DNA of 64,000 nucleotides from Phycisphaerales bacterium UBA7800 (lineage in GTDB: Bacteria > Planctomycetota > Phycisphaerae > Phycisphaerales > Phycisphaeraceae). Under the pieces are notes generated by a model. The model searched no databases, was not told the DNA's origin, and saw only the letters and a list, made by a program, of their open reading frames with translations. The stretch's first letter is position 1. Every line of letters starts with the position of its first letter. Of the stretch, positions 35,342 through 42,794 are shown one piece after another. The translations under genes were made by a program, and so were the position numbers. Location: positions 79,585-143,584 of the forward strand of contig DLCK01000013.1 in the NCBI GenBank assembly GCA_002480565.1, in the 5' to 3' direction.

Positions 35342-36340
35342 TCACTTGGCAAGTGGGTGTTGGGTTTGATCCAAACGACCGGGTGCGACATCTGCATAGC
35401 TGGCGTTCTCATCGCCGACACTGATTTCATCAAAGTAAATCACACGACTTTCCGGACCTTTGTAGGAGTAAAGACCCCATGATGGATACGGGCCGACAAC
35501 ATCGTTGTATCCAAGGTCAATGCCGTGAATATCGAGAATCTGTTTACCATCAATCCATACTTGGGCGACACCTTTTTTCTCAAGGCTGAATTTTGTATGA
35601 ACGACGATGTCGGTCCATCGATCCCAAAGGTCCTGTTGTTTGCAGACTGTGTGCGCTTTACCATTTGGACGGATGTTGTCGTTTTTGGGTGACACCTTTG
35701 CATGATCATACGTATGCCAGAATCGCAAACCGCCGTCACGCAGCGAAAGGCTCACAGGCGGAACGCGCCATGGTTCTTTAAGCGTGAAGTCCGGCGTGGC
35801 ATGAAGCTGAAAAATCAGGACATGTGATTTGTCTTCAAGCTTGAGTTCGTCAGATGAAATGTAAACACTAAAGCCGTACCAGCGGTCAGTTGTCGCTGAC
35901 AGGGGCGCCTTGCCATAGTGGATCATTGCTTTTTTACTGGTATTGGATTTCGCTAACCCACTGGTGCGCCATTCGAACCGGACGGCCTTATTGCCACTGC
36001 GTGGTTTGGGCTGACTCACAAAGCTTGCCGAATATTCCGGACCTTGAAATTGTGCCTGCGCCCAAGTTGGACCTGCGTTGTCAGTGGGTCGTCCGCCACC
36101 AAGGAATTGAAACGTCCCTTCTTCAAAACCACTGTAAAAAATGACATTTTTCCCATAATCCTGCGTGTTGATTTTTGCCAACTTTGATTCAAGTGACTTG
36201 AGATTTGGAATTTTGACTTTGGTTACAGGTGTTGGCGTAGATGTCTCACCAGCAGCGATACATGGCAAGACTATCATGCCACACAGTCCGACAACTGCAC
36301 AAAACGTCTTAAAAGGATGATGGTTCGAACACTTAAACAT
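35342..36340 (-). CDS. secreted heparin lyase I-family polysaccharide lyase
   Basis: A 332-residue protein with GGAG 6 bases before the ATG at 36340 and a signal peptide (about 1-35, VLPCIAAG). The body is a jelly-roll: FYSGFEEGTFQFLGGG, KAVRFEWRTSG, WYGFSVYI, FQLHATPD, RFWHTYD, WTDIVVHTKFS and WGLYSYKG are the strand motifs of the heparin lyase I / PL13-PL20-like family. It should cleave a uronic-acid polysaccharide outside the cell. It is directly downstream of a pseudopilin and upstream of the heparinase II/III-type lyase, with 24-30 bp gaps. Confidence 0.82.
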   Translation of the reverse strand: MFKCSNHHPFKTFCAVVGLCGMIVLPCIAAGETSTPTPVTKVKIPNLKSLESKLAKINTQDYGKNVIFYSGFEEGTFQFLGGGRPTDNAGPTWAQAQFQGPEYSASFVSQPKPRSGNKAVRFEWRTSGLAKSNTSKKAMIHYGKAPLSATTDRWYGFSVYISSDELKLEDKSHVLIFQLHATPDFTLKEPWRVPPVSLSLRDGGLRFWHTYDHAKVSPKNDNIRPNGKAHTVCKQQDLWDRWTDIVVHTKFSLEKKGVAQVWIDGKQILDIHGIDLGYNDVVGPYPSWGLYSYKGPESRVIYFDEISVGDENASYADVAPGRLDQTQHPLAK

Positions 36341-36382
36341 TGCATTCTCCAACAGGATATACCGTCAATTGTTAAACAGGAT

Positions 36383-37105
36383 TCAGCGCCACATCAATGG
36401 CGAATTATTACCGTAGAGTTGTTGATCATCATTGGGCAGCGTCTTGGCATGCCCATCCATGTATGAAAATGGAACCATGGTGTCATGGCAAGGCCATCGG
36501 TTGGCGTAGGCTGCGACTGTTCCGATCTCACTCACATCACGATGCGAGCTTTGCGAATGGCCTGTAATGCAGATGCGATCACGTGTCGGGAAGCAGGCTA
36601 CATGAAGCAGCTTACTTGGTGAAATGACATGCTTGAGTTCAATGTAGCGGAAACGTGGCCCGGTATCGGTACCGTCAACTTTGTATTCGTTACCAGCCCC
36701 GTAGGCATTAACGAGCGATTCACAGATCGGCGTGTAATCCAACTCAGCCTGAATATTTTCAGCAGCATCAGGATAATTGATTCGCACGGTGGTTGTATTC
36801 TCTGGGCTACCTGGGCATGCAAAGTAGTCCTTGATTTTTGTCTCAGTATAGAGTGCTGACCACCAACCGGTATTTGAGCCGTTAAGGTGTCGGCCCCAAC
36901 CGTTGGGATACACCTGCTTATTGGTCGTTGCATACGTCGCAAACGCAATAGACTGCTGACGAAGATTGCTGGTGCAAGCCATCACGCGAGCTGCGACACG
37001 AGCCTTGGCCAATGCCGGGAGCAGGATGGATATCAACAGTGAGACAATGCTGATGACCACGAGTAATTCGATTAGTGTAAAGGCATGTTTGCGGTTTTGA
37101 GACAT
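36383..37105 (-). CDS. prepilin-type pseudopilin, H-X9-DG type
   Basis: A 240-residue protein, started at the ATG at 37105 with AAGGA upstream; longer frames run into the next gene. Prepilin motif: KHAFTLIELLVVISIVSLLI at about 6-25. The end has HDTMVPFSYMDG, the H-X9-DG signature. It lies in the operon between a secreted LamG-like protein and the heparin-lyase-type gene, with small gaps. With 25826-26623 and 47770-48477 it is the second of three pseudopilins each followed by an enzyme gene. Confidence 0.92.
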   Translation of the reverse strand: MSQNRKHAFTLIELLVVISIVSLLISILLPALAKARVAARVMACTSNLRQQSIAFATYATTNKQVYPNGWGRHLNGSNTGWWSALYTETKIKDYFACPGSPENTTTVRINYPDAAENIQAELDYTPICESLVNAYGAGNEYKVDGTDTGPRFRYIELKHVISPSKLLHVACFPTRDRICITGHSQSSHRDVSEIGTVAAYANRWPCHDTMVPFSYMDGHAKTLPNDDQQLYGNNSPLMWR

Positions 37106-37142
37106 GCTTATTCCTTTCACAAGTGTTGAACCTATCAGGCAA

Positions 37143-37949
37143 TCATTTTGCAGTCGTGTTATCTGCAGCAGTGTCGGCAGTGCTGATACAACATTGATCG
37201 ACATTTAACAAAACGAACTTGTCTTTGAAGTCATCACCAAGTCGCCCTTGCACTTCCGTGGTGATGACAGCTTTGTGACCTTTGGCATTCCAACCCTCGC
37301 GAATTGTTTTGGTGTCCATTTCACCAATCACACCCGCCAACTCGGTGAGATGATCGGACTGGTTGATGGCAAGTGACCATGCAATCGTGTCCCCTGTGCC
37401 ATCGACTGCGAATTCGACTGCCGTGACTGGGCCATGCGTCATATCAAGATTTTTGAAGATGAGTCGATTACCATTTTCAGGATCAAGTTGTTTTTTACCG
37501 ACTTTCCAAGCGACAATCACTCTGCCATCACCTACGATGTTGACCATCAAAGCATCGACTGTATTGCGGAAGGTCCAATTGTTTCTGTCCCGAAAGCCAA
37601 AACGTATTTGTGTCTGTTTGGGGTTGATACCTGGGCTGGTTTGAATCGAAATGCCGGTGATCGAAATGGCGACAGGTTGCTTAAAGAAACTGACACGCTT
37701 TTCCAAAGGCGAACTAATAGCTGTTTTTGAATAGGGACGATCAATGGCATGGAGTGTGAGCTTGCTTTCAAATTCGGTGACTTTACCTGAAGGTCGCCAA
37801 TAGCTAGTCTGCCCATTGCCTGCATCCTGGACCGTACCGTTATCGAAATCGTCACATAGCAACGGTTTACTTTGAGCAGTCAGCAACGAACTGCTCAATA
37901 GCAGGATACTCAGAACGCCATAACCAGCAGGCTTGAAGCACCAAGACAT
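37143..37949 (-). CDS. secreted LamG-like protein heading the operon
   Basis: A 268-residue protein with a signal peptide (about 1-27, LLTAQS). The body is a beta-sandwich of the concanavalin/LamG kind (LLCDDFDNGTVQDAGN, SKLTLHAIDRPYS, QIRFGFRDRNNW, ALMVNIVGDGRVIVAWKVG). No catalytic residues are recognised. A carbohydrate-binding or structural role is likely. It is the first gene of the minus-strand operon and is divergent from the GntR/LacI-type regulator at 38164, which probably controls it. Confidence 0.7.
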   Translation of the reverse strand: MSWCFKPAGYGVLSILLLSSSLLTAQSKPLLCDDFDNGTVQDAGNGQTSYWRPSGKVTEFESKLTLHAIDRPYSKTAISSPLEKRVSFFKQPVAISITGISIQTSPGINPKQTQIRFGFRDRNNWTFRNTVDALMVNIVGDGRVIVAWKVGKKQLDPENGNRLIFKNLDMTHGPVTAVEFAVDGTGDTIAWSLAINQSDHLTELAGVIGEMDTKTIREGWNAKGHKAVITTEVQGRLGDDFKDKFVLLNVDQCCISTADTAADNTTAK

Positions 37950-38128
37950 ACAGATTTAATCCCTATCTATTACAAAAAAGCCTAAATCGCAATCCAACAG
38001 ATGATCTTAGAAGCATTACGCTACCAAATCAATCCCAATTACATTTTTTTTAATCTCAATATTTAATTTGATTCTAAATTTACACTTTTCTGTGTCATTT
38101 TAACTGCTTTGGCGTGACTTTGTTCAAA

Positions 38129-38148
38129 CAATTGCGTATACTCAATTG
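38129..38148. promoter_or_regulatory. near-perfect operator overlapping a -10 box
   Basis: CAATTG-C-GTATAC-T-CAATTG is a 20-bp palindrome with one mismatched pair. It overlaps TATACT (38137-38142), a good -10 box for the regulator gene that starts 16 bp downstream. It sits in the divergent region between the eight-gene operon and the regulator, so it could control both. Confidence 0.55.
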
Positions 38149-38163
38149 AACAAGGAACACAAT

Positions 38164-39384
38164 ATGCCAAAAGATCAACGCGATCAAACTCAATCGACAT
38201 CTCAAGCCAATACATCGTTGGATCGCAACAGCAGCCAGGAAGCATTTGCAGATGTTGCAGGACGTCTGGTACGACAAGGTGGACCACCGTTGTATCAACA
38301 GGTCGGTGATCTGATTCGGGAAAAGGTGATGAAACGGGAACTGGTGATCGGCGATCCGCTGCCACCGTATCGTGACCTTGGGAAGATTTGTGATGTCAGT
38401 GAAATCACAGTCCGGCGTGCAATTGCTGAACTGGTGACGGAAGGTTTGTTGGTCAGTCACCGTGGCAGTGGTACGTACATTCTCAAAGGTCCACATGAAT
38501 CACCGAGTACAACTCGCCCACGCCCACGGAAACAAACAGTCACTGGTAATAAGCAAACACCCAAAAGCGAAACTGACACCAATACGCTACCGGTCGGCAT
38601 CGTCGTCACATCTCTGACCGATGGCTACCCCTTCATGTCCCAGGTCATCCACGGTGTCCGTCAGGGACTTGGTGAAACGCATACGCTGCAATTCTTTGAA
38701 CAACCGCCGTTCACCAGCATGACCAACTTGCCTTTGGATCGACTTGGCGGATTGCTTATTCACTCACCGGTGAACCTGCAATTGGTCGTGCGTTGCCAAC
38801 AACTGGGACTGCCCTATGTGCTGATGCATAACGACCTGTCGGATGGTTACAGTCATTGCACACTCATCGACTACGCACAAGGCATGCTCCTGGCAGTCAA
38901 ACATCTTGTCGAACGTGGTAAGCGACACATCGCCATGGTCACTGCTGCTCCCAATCGTTTCAGCACTGCGAAGATGGTTGCTGCTTATTGGATGGCATTG
39001 CATCATTATGAGCTCAAAGCACCGGAGTTGGCAATGGTGCACGGCGGGTATGGCGAAGAACATGGTTACGAATCGACACACCAACTCCTTGATCAAAAAC
39101 AAAAGCCCGATGCAATCATCTATGCCTCGGACTTCCAGGCACGTGGTGGATTGCGGGCAGCCATGGAAAAGAAACTCAACATACCCGAAGACTTGGCTCT
39201 TATCGGTTCAGGTAACGTCCTTGGCCCGCGTGTGAGTCCCATTGAAATCACATCCATCGACCCACACTATGACAGCATTGGAAAGACCGGCGCAACAGTA
39301 CTTAAAAACCTGATGCACGACACACAGTCCCAACCCTTCTGCCATGTCGTGGAACCGGAACTCATCGTCCGCGAAACAACGTAA
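38164..39384 (+). CDS. GntR-type HTH regulator with LacI-like sensor domain
   Basis: A 406-residue regulator, started at the ATG at 38164 with AAGGA 7-8 bases upstream. The N-terminal winged helix (GGPPLYQQVGDLIREKVMKRELVIGDPLPPYRDLGKICDVSEITVRRAI, about 34-85) is GntR-type. Residues about 140-400 are a LacI/periplasmic-binding sensor (GIVVTSLTDGYPFMSQVI, GLLIHSP, GYGEEHGYESTHQLL). The divergent eight-gene operon is its likely target. A similar protein stands at 26878. Confidence 0.87.
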   Translation: MPKDQRDQTQSTSQANTSLDRNSSQEAFADVAGRLVRQGGPPLYQQVGDLIREKVMKRELVIGDPLPPYRDLGKICDVSEITVRRAIAELVTEGLLVSHRGSGTYILKGPHESPSTTRPRPRKQTVTGNKQTPKSETDTNTLPVGIVVTSLTDGYPFMSQVIHGVRQGLGETHTLQFFEQPPFTSMTNLPLDRLGGLLIHSPVNLQLVVRCQQLGLPYVLMHNDLSDGYSHCTLIDYAQGMLLAVKHLVERGKRHIAMVTAAPNRFSTAKMVAAYWMALHHYELKAPELAMVHGGYGEEHGYESTHQLLDQKQKPDAIIYASDFQARGGLRAAMEKKLNIPEDLALIGSGNVLGPRVSPIEITSIDPHYDSIGKTGATVLKNLMHDTQSQPFCHVVEPELIVRETT

Positions 39385-39392
39385 ATCCAACA

Positions 39393-39438
39393 CTTGCCAA
39401 TCCATTTCACTGTGATTGATCACAATATCACTGGCAAG
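39393..39438. other. nested inverted repeats after the GntR gene
   Basis: CTTGCCA (39393-39399) pairs with TGGCAAG (39432-39438), and inside lies TGTGAT-TG-ATCACA (39411-39424). No T run follows on either strand. It may be a processing hairpin or a protein-binding site; TGTGA...TCACA also resembles a CRP-like site, but with a 4-bp instead of 6-bp centre. Confidence 0.35.
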
Positions 39439-39595
39439 CTGTCCTATGCATAAGTTGAATCCATCTGTAACGATTATGCAGAGTCCTGGATGAATTCTGA
39501 TTCATTGAATTTCATTTTTGATTTGGCCATCGTCATACCGGTGCTAATCTCACTGTTGGAGGAAAACTGTTTATTTCGAGCAGTCCACAGGAGAG

Positions 39596-40192
39596 ATGCA
39601 CATTCACCCGATCCATCCCCTAGCAGGATGCGGTTGTGAAGCGCCCAAGGACCGTCAAGGGACGAAGGGTTGTTCACTAACGCATCATCACGATTGGCAA
39701 CACCATTCTCTGGCATGGCTGGATCAGCACTGCCAGGAGACAGCGCATCACCTGCGCATGCAAATGGCGCAGCAGGAATTAATCCGACAAGCTGCATTGG
39801 CCCAGCAACCTATTGACATCTGGCTTCAAACTCCGCCAATGGATGACCTGAAAGTCACCGCTGCAAGTGAAGATGCTTACGACTCACGACCACTGCTAAG
39901 TGATGCAATTGCGCATGAAGAGGAAGATGAATTGGCATTGGATTTGACACAAGTCCCAGTCATACCACCTGTCGCCCTACCTGCTGCACCTGAGATTGAT
40001 GAAACGTTGATCCCAGCAGGCGTCCTGGCGGTGGCAAGTCCCAAACAATCAAATGTCGATACGCAATCAACTGAGTCCAACAAGATCAACACCAAGCAAA
40101 CCATGCCAGTGAGTTGGTTATTACGTGTGTCGATGCTTGTGCTTTTATGTATGGTCGTCGAAGGCTTATTGGCAAAATGGGCTTTGACCTGA
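39596..40192 (+). CDS. tail-anchored membrane protein, unknown
   Basis: A 198-residue protein with one C-terminal transmembrane helix (VSWLLRVSMLVLLCMVVEGL) and a long soluble N-terminal part. The first 45 residues are rich in Cys and His (HPLAGCGCEAPKDR, THHHDWQHHS), perhaps metal-binding. The next part is Ala/Gln and acidic. The start is uncertain: AGGAG lies only 2 bases before the ATG. No family is recognised. The tail resembles that of the next gene (glutamate within the helix), so the two may be paralogous or form a complex. Confidence 0.55.
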   Translation: MHIHPIHPLAGCGCEAPKDRQGTKGCSLTHHHDWQHHSLAWLDQHCQETAHHLRMQMAQQELIRQAALAQQPIDIWLQTPPMDDLKVTAASEDAYDSRPLLSDAIAHEEEDELALDLTQVPVIPPVALPAAPEIDETLIPAGVLAVASPKQSNVDTQSTESNKINTKQTMPVSWLLRVSMLVLLCMVVEGLLAKWALT

Positions 40193-40309
40193 ATTCAGAC
40201 GTTGTCCCATTGATTCGCCAAAGGTATGCTAAGAGTTGCCACGGACGGCAACCACAACAACAAACGCAGCAACAGTCACGGATAGACCGTTGCAAAAAGA
40301 GACGTAAAC

Positions 40310-40897
40310 ATGTGGTTTGACCGCGCCAGATTCGGACACCTTGACGACGACGCCTTTGATGCGCTGCATGATCTTGCCAAGCAGGATACACAGTCCAAGG
40401 ACGACGAACCTGTCGAACAATCCAAACAGCAGTCCGTCAAACCAAAGCATGAACGTGAAAAGGTTGGCACCGATTCAGTCCTCAAACTCACCGACTTTTC
40501 GCATCTACATAAGTCGCGTAACCCTGAACAAAACACACCAAGTATCAAACCCATCAAAGATCCACATGATGGCCGATGGGTTCTGGCTGTACGCACCGCA
40601 GAGTCCATCCGACATGGGCAACTTGAACCTGAAAAACATCAGCGACTAGTCAAACTTGGCAAACTCCTTGGACTCAGCCCACTGGACAGCCAGCGCATAA
40701 TCAACATCATCGTCGAACATGCTCAGCGGGGTATTGATCCTGCTCAACTCACCCGCCAAACCTTCGCTGAGTTGGAACAGACATCCCCCCCGCCCATGCG
40801 ACCCGCTGGACGTGTCAATTGGTTCTTTGTCGGCATGACCACACTGCTGATGATGCTCATCGAGTTCGCAGCATTGTTCGCATGGTTCAGAAAATAA
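40310..40897 (+). CDS. tail-anchored membrane protein with helical TerB-like region
   Basis: A 195-residue protein: a charged N-terminal region of about 70 residues, a helical middle (AVRTAESIRHGQLEPEKH..., GLSPLDSQRIINIIVEHAQRG) that resembles TerB/DUF533-like bundles, and one C-terminal transmembrane helix (FFVGMTTLLMMLIEFAALFA) with an in-membrane glutamate. The plan matches the preceding protein. Function unknown; position before the sigma-like fusion gene suggests a shared pathway. Confidence 0.6.
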   Translation: MWFDRARFGHLDDDAFDALHDLAKQDTQSKDDEPVEQSKQQSVKPKHEREKVGTDSVLKLTDFSHLHKSRNPEQNTPSIKPIKDPHDGRWVLAVRTAESIRHGQLEPEKHQRLVKLGKLLGLSPLDSQRIINIIVEHAQRGIDPAQLTRQTFAELEQTSPPPMRPAGRVNWFFVGMTTLLMMLIEFAALFAWFRK

Positions 40898-41148
40898 TCA
40901 GCAATTCTCATCTCTCAACCTATTGCCTTAATCCAATTGGCATCAGGAATTCATTTTTACCCCAAAAGGTAACAATTTGCTTATTTTTTGAGTAAAAAGT
41001 GAAAAAAGACTGCCCTTGGTACGTCTATAATCACAAAGAGAGAACATTGACATCAAATTGATCCATGATGTACAAGCGTTTTACTGCATTTACCACCAGA
41101 CGCGTTGTAATTGACAAGCGTCGTCTTAGTGGCACCAGGGGGACTGGC

Positions 41149-41373
41149 ATGAAAATCCAACTCATAATCACGTTGGCAGTAATGTTCTGCGGGACAGCAC
41201 TCTTATTGTTTCCATGCTTCAATCTGACAATCATCCACAGTCCATATTGGTCAGTCGTTCAAATATTTGGAGCATTCTTTTGTGTATCAAGTCTAGGCAT
41301 GAGTTTGATGTTGATACATGACAATCGCAGGCAACAACATCAAGGGGGAGATTGGATTGGCCAGCGTCACTGA
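41149..41373 (+). CDS. small two-TM membrane protein
   Basis: A 74-residue frame from the ATG at 41149 (AGGGGGA 5 bases upstream); a longer start at 41065 is possible. It has two hydrophobic helices (LIITLAVMFCGTALLLF and WSVVQIFGAFFCVSSLGMSLML). The stop lies 53 bp inside the following sigma-fusion gene. It could be a regulator or anti-sigma-like partner of that protein, but no family is recognised. Confidence 0.5.
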   Translation: MKIQLIITLAVMFCGTALLLFPCFNLTIIHSPYWSVVQIFGAFFCVSSLGMSLMLIHDNRRQQHQGGDWIGQRH

Positions 41374-42760
41374 TCAACACCTTCAATCGCCTCATGCAAA
41401 ATCCTCACTGGATCAGGACAAACTGCATGAACAGATTGAACATTACACCCCCCTTGTTCGGTCAGTCTGCCGTCAGACTTTGCCATATGACTTTGATCTG
41501 GACGATGCGATACAGGAAACCTTTGTCAAACTCATCAAACATCGTCACAGCGTCCACAGTAATCTTTCTGCATGGTTGTCTATGACAGCCAAACATGTCT
41601 GTGCAGACCAGATGAGACGACATATCAATGAACGCAACCGCATCCAGAACTGGTCAAGAATTCAAAATAACCAAACTGACGTTGAATTGGCACAACACCT
41701 TGAACAACTCGGCAACGCGATTAGCCGACTGACTGACAATGACCGCCAATTGATTATTGATCGTTTTTTCAACCAGTTGCCTTTGCGCGTGTTGGCTGCC
41801 CAACGGCATACCAGTGTCCCTACGATGAGCAGACATCTGAAAAATTGTTTGAATCAACTGGCCGGTATCTATACGGATATCCAAAAACATCACAAGCATC
41901 CGGTCACACCTCACTATGTGAACCGAGTACGGGACGGCAGCATGTTACAACTGCTTGCTCATCCAGATAAACATCATCAATCCGATCCCATCCGATTACG
42001 TGTTGGTTTTTTCCTGGGCTGGTCAAGCACGCTGGTGAGTAATTATTCAGGCTTTCGACCACCCCTGCATCGCTCTATTGCCACCACGGGAGACATACAA
42101 AATCCCAATTGGAGCCTTGTAGGCATTGTTGAACCGGATACATGGCGTCTGGGCAAGATCGAAAGCACATTGCGTGATTATGAAATGCTCGATGGTATGG
42201 TCGACGGCTCCAATGCCGAGGAATTGGGAACCCTTGATGCCATTTTTATTGGTGATACGTTCTGCATGCTACCGCGCGTGCTTGATGCGCTGATCCAAGC
42301 GGTCAGTCATGGCGTGGGTCTATACAACGAATCAACCTGTGGCAGCGTAATGCCCGGCTGGGGTGACACACGCGTACTAAAACTCCAACAAGTTATCGAA
42401 GCAGCATCTTTTCACACGCATCCCCATCATGACATGCCAACAGATGCAACGGTGCATAAAACACATCCTTGCTTACCGGGCATGAAAGTCGGCTGCAAGA
42501 TTACCGTCGGTGGCTGCGGGCCAGTCTGTACCCTCGGGCAAGACGTCCAGATGCTCATTGCCAAAGACCACATGGTTCGCCCAACGCACGATGCCAAGCC
42601 TCACATGACGCCCAACGTCCGCCCCGTCATGACCGTCGGACACATCGGCAAAGGGCGCGTCGTGAATCTACATCTCAACAATCCCTGGGCCATCGCAAAA
42701 CATCCTGCCTATCAGGGACGCTTCTATGACAACGTCATTCAATGGATTGCCAAACGATAA
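41318..42760 (+). CDS. ECF sigma factor fused to a ThuA/GATase-like domain
   Basis: A 480-residue fusion. Residues about 35-200 are an ECF sigma: HYTPLVRSVCRQTLPYDFDLDDAIQETFVKLIKHRH (region 2), then LTDNDRQLIIDRFFNQLPLRVLAAQRHTSVPTMSRHLKNCLNQL (region 4). Residues about 225-480 resemble a class I glutamine amidotransferase/ThuA-like fold (LVGIVEPDTWRLGKIESTL, LGTLDAIFIGD, HPCLPGMKVG, VGHIGKGRVVNLHLNNPWA). The start at 41318 overlaps the upstream gene; a TTG at 41357 is an alternative. The ThuA-like part may bind a sugar and control the sigma factor; no cysteine nucleophile is evident. Confidence 0.75.
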   Translation: MTIAGNNIKGEIGLASVTDQHLQSPHAKSSLDQDKLHEQIEHYTPLVRSVCRQTLPYDFDLDDAIQETFVKLIKHRHSVHSNLSAWLSMTAKHVCADQMRRHINERNRIQNWSRIQNNQTDVELAQHLEQLGNAISRLTDNDRQLIIDRFFNQLPLRVLAAQRHTSVPTMSRHLKNCLNQLAGIYTDIQKHHKHPVTPHYVNRVRDGSMLQLLAHPDKHHQSDPIRLRVGFFLGWSSTLVSNYSGFRPPLHRSIATTGDIQNPNWSLVGIVEPDTWRLGKIESTLRDYEMLDGMVDGSNAEELGTLDAIFIGDTFCMLPRVLDALIQAVSHGVGLYNESTCGSVMPGWGDTRVLKLQQVIEAASFHTHPHHDMPTDATVHKTHPCLPGMKVGCKITVGGCGPVCTLGQDVQMLIAKDHMVRPTHDAKPHMTPNVRPVMTVGHIGKGRVVNLHLNNPWAIAKHPAYQGRFYDNVIQWIAKR

Positions 42761-42794
42761 ACAAACGCTTGATCATCACGAAAGGTTCATCACA

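Noticed and set aside
39411..39424. CRP-like site TGTGAT-TG-ATCACA
   Set aside because: The centre has 4 bp between TGTGA and TCACA instead of 6, and the site lies after a gene; kept only as a hairpin.
39474..39797. 107-codon minus-strand frame
   Set aside because: No start signal and no domain; it overlaps the plus-strand gene with the C-terminal membrane helix.
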